Shown here in pieces: positions 58,801 to 64,000 of a DNA stretch of 64,000 nt (position 1 is its first letter; each line of letters begins with the position of its first letter). The notes under the pieces are model-generated. The model was not told the origin of the DNA, made no database searches, and worked only from the letters and a program-made list of their open reading frames with translations. This DNA is from Pisolithus tinctorius (taxonomy: Eukaryota > Basidiomycota > Agaricomycetes > Boletales > Pisolithaceae). Position numbers and translations under genes: made by a program. The stretch covers positions 434,001 to 498,000 of the forward strand of contig JANFAH010000036.1 of NCBI GenBank assembly GCA_024663395.1, in the 5' to 3' direction.

Positions 58801-60015
58801 TCGCACTCCTTCGTTCTACTGCAATCAATGAGGGTGGTGTATCCTGCTCAGATATAAACATTGACATGCTCCTCTCTGTGGCTGGAAAGGTGAAGGTAAC
58901 TGGTGAAGTACTCAACCTACTGCCTGCCCCGCCACCCAAGCCCAATGATGATTACCTTTGGATTTGGAATGGATTGTATCTGAAGACTATGTCTCCCCTT
59001 CCTGGGTCCAACGTCTCCACACAAAAGGTGGTTGAGGTGATGACCCTTGGTGCATTGATTGAGCTCGTTGATCCAAGCATTGTCACAGCTGCTGATTACC
59101 TTCCTACTGAGCGGTTGTCTGAAGTCAACTCACACGGTGTGACATGGGCTATCAGTAACGACACACTCAAGGTGGCTGTCGACGTACTATGGAAACGGCT
59201 TATGGACTCAAAGCTTGCCATCACCAATATCACCCTGATGCAGAGTCCAAACCCAAGCTTCCCATATTGTGCAGCAGATGGTAATGTAGCAACATTCTCA
59301 TACAGATTTATATACTTAACTACTTGCAGGTTCTCAAGCATTTTCTTGTGATGATGCAAGGGTCGCACTGGGTGCCAGTAATGGGAATGGTGAAATCCTC
59401 TGCCCTCTCTGTCGCAAGTCGACTGCCGACCTACGCTCTCACATGGGGATGCACATCCTGTGTGCATCACGAGGAATAGAAGAATCTGGCTTGCATTCCG
59501 CTGTTGGTAACATGTTCCCCTGTGGCTTCTGTGGATGTTCGGGTCACCCAGATTGTGCCATCAAGCTGAAGACAACAAAGCGTACGAAGGAGATTGATAT
59601 GCGTTGTGCTTACCAGGTTCCATTTAAGTATGGCTTTGGGGAGCAAGGATCGAGTGCCCGTCCATGCCGCAACATCCCTGTTGTCTGTTTATTATGTGTC
59701 CACCGGGGTCATGACACAGAGTTTCGAGATGCAGTGTGGCGTTATAACATGGAGCAGCACCTCAACATCTTCCACCCCGAGTACGCTCACCCTGGAAAGG
59801 TGATGGGCCGTCCTTTTCCCCACCAAGTCTTCGATCTCTTGTACGTGATGCCCATTGAGGAGAAGAAAGCTGGTGTCCCTCCTCGCCCTGCATTTACCCT
59901 CATCGCCGAGAAGGAGAATCACGAGTTGGAGGCATCTACCGGGCAGAAGAGGAAGGGAACCGGTTTGAAGGGGCTTGCAGCTTCAGGTGGAAGTATCAAA
60001 CGTTCTTGCATGTAG
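55879..60015 (+). CDS. Large transposase-like protein, three exons, 1,345 aa
   Basis: Exons 55879-57325, 57376-59280 and 59330-60015 sum to 4,038 bases in one frame. Early CCPPC motif; ATDGDSTRRKAG (about residue 440) and LDFDYKHIIKR followed by FCTMLRSTNG look like the first two catalytic Asp regions of a DDE transposase of the DxKH type. An acidic insert (EEVSEDIHSLEDELEDQ) follows. The C-terminal exon has two fingers (ILCPLCRKSTADLRSHMGMH; CLLCVHRG...WRYNMEQHLNIFH). The first intron begins AT (ATAAGT) where GTAAGT is expected; with GT read, the joined codon is CGC and gives KRFCTMLRS. Apart from this the ORFs are intact, which suggests recent activity. Family by motif memory only. Confidence 0.75.
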
Positions 60016-60337
60016 TCTTTTCACTCAGTCATTCCTGCTATCAGTTCATGCTCTCGTTCCTGCTTTTCGTGCTCACGATCCTCATGCTTTTCAGGAAAAT
60101 CAGATATCAGTGCTTGTTCATATGTACTTTTAGTTGTACAGTGTGTTCGTACAGCATAGAAGACGACGACGCTGTGTTTGCCCAGTCTCTCCCTGTACAG
60201 AGCAGTGGACGGGGTCCTCGCCAAAAAACATCACAAATCAACATAAATATGGAAATTGTGTGACGGTCACAGGGGTGGGGGTCACCCTTGAGGTTTCTGG
60301 AGTTAGTGTACAGCGCTTTAACATTGCATGCCTCTTG

Positions 60338-61755
60338 CTTGTGGCCAACAATCACAGTGGACAGAGTGGTGAGCATGAACTTCTTTGCTGAGACAGTGGT
60401 GCCAATGTTCTGCAAACACTGAAGGATGCAGTTAACAACTATACAGTGATTCCAGATAAATTTCCAAATCCCAGGATTCTCTGGGATAGTCTCATAGGAC
60501 CCATCTGCATGCTGATAGTGGGTGGTCTTGGATTTTACAGGGATGTCATCTATGAAGGGCAAGGTATGATGTGGGATCTCATCTTGGAGGACAAATGCAG
60601 TATCTCCCTGGTATACCTGGACTGTGTTCCCATGTCCTTGCAGCAGAGTAGTAAGCCAATGCAGTCTGAGTGGGGTACCAAAGGTGGTGAGGTTGTGGGA
60701 ATCAACATGAGGTGTGTGCTGGTCATACCCAGAGTAGAGGTCCATCATCGCATATACAGCATATCCAATGAAGGATTCCACAAGATGTTCTATGAAAGGT
60801 GGGATGGACATGTCATGGATGGTCACTGCATTCAGGGGCTGTAAGTCATGCACAAGGTGAAGAGACCTTCTGTCTTTCTTTACTATGCAGAACCAGTGGG
60901 AGTGGTAAGCCACTGTAGAAGGTTCATACATGCTGGACTTGATGCAATCTTTGATCATATCTATGACTTGGGTATGTATCATGCTTGGGATAGGGATATT
61001 GCATTGGACCCAAGAGGTGTGTGGGATTGTGGGGATCTTTACAGGTGGAAAGTAACATTTGTCTAGGTGTCCATGCTCTGTAATGTCCCAAGCAAACATG
61101 GGCTCATGGACTGACATGAGCCAAGTCATGAGTTTGAGTTCTTCTGGCCAAAGCCAATCTGCAGGATCAAGATCGAGCTCCGCAGCCCATTCAGCAGTGA
61201 AGCAGATGCCTGGGATGAAGTCTGGCAGATGTGTAGGGAGTGGTTGGAGACCAGCAAGCAGATCATCAGGCAGGCTGTGTATGATGCAGTATTCTTCTGC
61301 CATCAGGGCAGGTACCATCTGAACCCTCTTGGCAACTGGCTTGTAAACAAGAGTGCAAACTGTGGGGTCTAGTTGATAAATGCTGTCAAAAGTGGCTATA
61401 GCAGAGGGGTTTAGTATTGTCTGAGTGGAAGAGAGGAAAGCAAAAGCAGGTGAGGGTATTCTGGTGGGTATGTTTCATGGTACAAGTGCCACAGGCAAAG
61501 GGAAGCTTGTTGAAGTGAAGGCTAAAGATGAGACTGTAGGGCTGAGGAATGGATAACAGCAGCTAAACAGGAAACAGGATGTCTTAGTAGGCTCTCCCCA
61601 ACTGTTTGGTGGATCATCAACACTCAAAAACCCCATTTGACTATACTCTGATGACTATGGCAGTGGTTGCTGCACTTACAGCGCAGACAGCCCTCATGCC
61701 ATGGGCATGTGGGCAGAGCATACTTGTGGCTGTCATTCGGGTCACAAAGAGTAAT
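60338..61755 (-). pseudogene. pol: Reverse transcriptase of gypsy element D
   Basis: Minus-strand ORF 61318-60338: PPVKIPTIPHTSWVQCNIPI, YEPSTVAYHSHWFCIVKKD, LHLVHDLQPLNAVTI, MMDLYSGYDQ, and the catalytic LPFIDDIPVKS, both Asp intact, then IPENPGIWKFIW and STVIVGHK, where the DNA transposon cuts in. The remaining 61319-61755 is the linker to the protease; it has no long open frame. Arg positions are often Cys, His or Trp. Confidence 0.85.
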
Positions 61756-62346
61756 TCATTGTCTGCCATTGGGATAGTCATTTGTTACTGCACTCATAAG
61801 GCAAATGAACAGGTGACTGAGCAGCATATTGAAGTTGGCATGCTCTATTACCTGAACCTGGAGCATGACTGGTCCTGCTCCAAAGTCGAGTTTCAGGTTT
61901 TCTAGAATGCCTACAGTAGTGTCTTTAGACATGTTAGCAGACATCATAGTCATGAGATGGTCACTGTGCAATGGCAGCCCAATCTTTTCCCAGATGCTCC
62001 TAGGCATGACAACGATTTCTGAACCAGAATCTAGTATGCAGTTGATTGTGATGTTGGTCCCAGGGACCTTGGCTTCAATGCAGCAGAGTGGTAGAGTGTG
62101 GTGAGCTATGATGGAGCCATCGTCACTGCAGATGACACAGTCTCCATATTCACACATGATTTGTTGAGGGTCGCAGCTGGTCAGTTCATTTACTTCATCT
62201 GGGAAACAGCTACGCGACATGGCTGTTGACAAGCCTTTCATACTTGAGCAAGCCCTCTCATTGGCCAATAAGTGTTTTACTGAGCATGAAAGGAGCATTA
62301 TGACTTGGTTACAACAAGTCACTTCCAAATGGAGGCATCCATACAC
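61756..62346 (-). pseudogene. pol: Protease region of gypsy element D
   Basis: Retropepsin-like domain: CCIEAKVPGTNITINCILDS then GSEIVVMPRSIWEKIGLPL, with the DSG motif intact, a strand DFGAGPVMLQVQVIEHANF and a LL-rich end. An N-terminal part with several cysteines precedes it. Belongs to the agaricomycete gypsy group with a DxGS(E/Q)IV protease. Confidence 0.75.
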
Positions 62347-62349
62347 TGC

Positions 62350-62888
62350 TCATCCCCTCAGGTAGTTTTGCAGATGTTGTACTCCCTCTTCATCATCACT
62401 ACAAACTACCTCAATCTTGTGTGTGGTGATGCATTTCACCATGGTGATGTCCCTGAACTGTTTGTGAAACTCAGGAGCTACTGCAAACAATTCTTTGACA
62501 GGCAAGGCAATGCTGGTTTCAAGTATGTGCTCCATGATACATTTGGGTGCAGCTTCACCCCTGAGTGGGAAAGAGTAACAATACTGGTTCTGGTTGTGGG
62601 CTGAAGCTGGGTATGTTGTTTGTGATGGGACAACTGCCACAGGTGTGGGATCATTGTATGCAGCTGCTGGAACAGGATTAATTGGAGGAACATATGGTTT
62701 CACAGTGGTGGCAGTTGGTGCAGGTGCTGAGGGCTTGGCCTGGCAAGTGGCATGCAAACTTTGAACACCAGGGGAAATGATTTCCTCTTGGACAGTGGCA
62801 GTGCAAGGATCGACTTGTGGGGGGTTGGCAGGTTGTGCTGTAAAGTCAACTCCATCAAAGTGCACTTTCTTTCTGTGGAGAATGACTG
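62350..62888 (-). pseudogene. gag: Gag-pol linker of element D, left of the nested LTR
   Basis: Pro/Ala-rich segment (APAPTATTVKPYVPPINPVP) followed by a helical segment (FAVAPEFHKQFRDITM). Interrupted on its right by the family C LTR; with one GACTG removed it connects to 63600 onward. Confidence 0.65.
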
Positions 62889-63599
62889 TGTCAAGTCCAG
62901 GCCTACTCCAACCAACTCTGACACTATACAAGGTCTAGAGAGTGGTTCAGAAGCAAGTCCAACAGGGAAGAACGAAACTCTGACTAGCAGAGTGGTGGCA
63001 GGAACAAAGTCCGCCGAGACAAAGGCGGAGCAGAGTGAGGGCATCAGGTTTAGCTCATGCACTACTTCCTTGCATGATCTCAGCCCTCAAATTTCAGAGG
63101 GAGAGTACAGACGGAGTGTCGGAGGTAACTCCGACAGGCAGAAGACGGAATCAGAGGGAGTAGGAACTAAGTTGATATTCGTACTGAAGAACAGCGGAGT
63201 ACAGTACATGCTTTTATACTGCTATGGAGGTACAGTAATCGGAATCAGAACTGACATACAGAGACTCATAAATTTTCAAGTAAAATTTCCTGGATGATGA
63301 ATGAAGGGTAGACGGACATACAAATGGGTAACACAGAACATCCAGGAAAGGAAATGGTCCAGGCACTGGACCATGTGGTGAGCACGCTGCGGAGTACCTG
63401 ACTGTGAAGGTAGTCACATGACCCCTCAGAGGACAGACCGCTCGGTCCGGTAGGAGAGCAACACAAGTCTGACAGCAGTCGGAGCGGAGATGGTTCGCAA
63501 CCAACAGAAGTTGGGCAGAGTTGGTGCAGAGTGAGCAGATGACCGGCAGAAAAGGTTGTGGAGTGAGCAAAGACCTATGACGAATGCATGGCTGTGACA
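62889..63599 (-). repeat. Solo LTR, family C, in element D
   Basis: 711 bp, minus orientation (TGTCACAGCC...GGACTTGACA on the minus strand), bounded by the 5-bp repeat GACTG (62884-62888 and 63600-63604). Confidence 0.93.
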
Positions 63600-63832
63600 G
63601 ACTGCTTCCTTGTTACCTTTATCTGCTTGGTAGGTAGCCCAAGCTTGAGTGACATATGCTTGGAAGTTGGGGTCAGCTAAGTCTGTGACAGGTTCATTGA
63701 CATCTTGGATGGTGTTTAAGAAGGCAGAAGGCAGGATCTCCAACTGCACATTGACTTTGGGATGAGCAACACAGAATAGATTAGTGGTGCCTTGCACAGT
63801 TGTGTTGCATGGAGCAGCAGGGGTTGCAGTGC
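63600..63832 (-). pseudogene. gag: Gag N-terminal part of element D
   Basis: Minus-strand frame PCNTTVQGTTNLFCVAHPKV, LEILPSAFLNTIQDVNEPV and NFQAYVTQAWATYQADKGNK. It enters directly from the family B LTR at the window edge, so that LTR is either this element's 5' LTR or another insertion. Confidence 0.6.
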
Positions 63833-64000
63833 TGTGAGTCAAAGTGTGGAAAGGTGGTGAAAACTGACCAAAACCAACACAAAAGACAAATGATGTGTGA
63901 GTGGTGGTGTGCCTCCACAGAACCTGGACTGCAGAAAAATCTAAGAGGGGGAAATTTCAATGGCAGGTGCTCCTAGCGCAAGTTGACAACGAGTTACACA
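63833..64000 (-). repeat. Family B LTR, 3' end, cut by the window edge
   Basis: Begins TGTGAGTC, the complement of the LTR end, and matches the last 168 bp of the family. Its other end is outside the window, so I cannot test for a 4-bp duplication of GTGC. Confidence 0.85.

Larger units (their letters stand above)
54739..60337 (+). mobile_element. Recent 5.6-kb DNA transposon with 8-bp target duplication
   Basis: Ends carry the 13-bp inverted repeat CAAGAGGCATGCA, followed by looser similarity (ACACTAAC words). The 8-bp direct repeat CTTGTGGC lies at 54731-54738 and 60338-60345; deleting element plus one copy restores VGHKCTFEGR of the element D reverse transcriptase. CG dinucleotides are frequent inside and rare outside, so it arrived after its surroundings had decayed, or is shielded. 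It encodes one large zinc-finger protein that I take to be the transposase. An 8-bp duplication suits hAT, P or KDZ groups; I cannot decide between them. Confidence 0.9.

Overview
The window looks like nuclear DNA of a filamentous basidiomycete, most likely an agaricomycete. The evidence is the short introns of about 50 bp, the gene families present (NACHT-WD40 receptor, Rab, CFIm25, alpha-kinase, a TPR-ankyrin family) and the Helitron and Ty3/gypsy load. I cannot name the species. CG dinucleotides are common in the left quarter and nearly absent from most of the rest, where they appear as TG or CA. This fits CpG methylation followed by deamination, or a RIP-like process acting on repeats.

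Region 1 (about 1-16.1 kb) is gene-bearing. It holds a cluster of four Rab-type GTPase copies. One is divergent, intact and on the minus strand. Three are damaged plus-strand copies of a Rab18-like gene. An intact gene for the pre-mRNA 3'-end processing factor CFIm25 (204 aa) sits convergent to the last Rab copy, and a 3' stub of the same gene follows another Rab copy, so the Rab-CFIm25 locus was duplicated. Between the duplicates lies a large minus-strand NACHT-WD40 receptor (STAND/NLR type; seven exons, about 1,569 codons, 14 near-identical WD40 repeats). One missing base in a homopolymer breaks it. The region ends with a TPR-ankyrin gene whose middle has been inverted.

Region 2 (about 16.5-64 kb) is a nest of transposons that has engulfed an alpha-kinase gene. 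From left to right: a Helitron relic; an integrase-like gene relic; a complete 9.6-kb Ty3/gypsy chromovirus (20991-30598) with a 5-bp target duplication, a third ORF and a nested 1.86-kb solo LTR (family B); the alpha-kinase gene, split by a solo LTR of family C; a second gypsy element (C) starting at 36803; a 5,167-bp giant palindrome (41193-46359) inserted in that element's pol; family B LTR pieces; a third gypsy element (D) on the minus strand (50.6-63.8 kb). A CpG-rich 5.6-kb DNA transposon with nearly intact ORFs (54739-60337) is inserted in the reverse transcriptase of D.

Insertion order can be read directly because deleting each insertion plus one target duplication restores the host reading frame. 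In the decayed elements almost every in-frame stop is TGA at an expected Arg codon, and several catalytic Asp or Glu residues are Asn or Lys by the matching G-to-A change. The strongest candidates for something undescribed are the foldback-like palindrome with its CACGTG-rich core, the conserved ORF inside the U3 of LTR family B, the extra zinc-knuckle ORF of the chromovirus, and the CpG-free WD40 half of the NLR gene.
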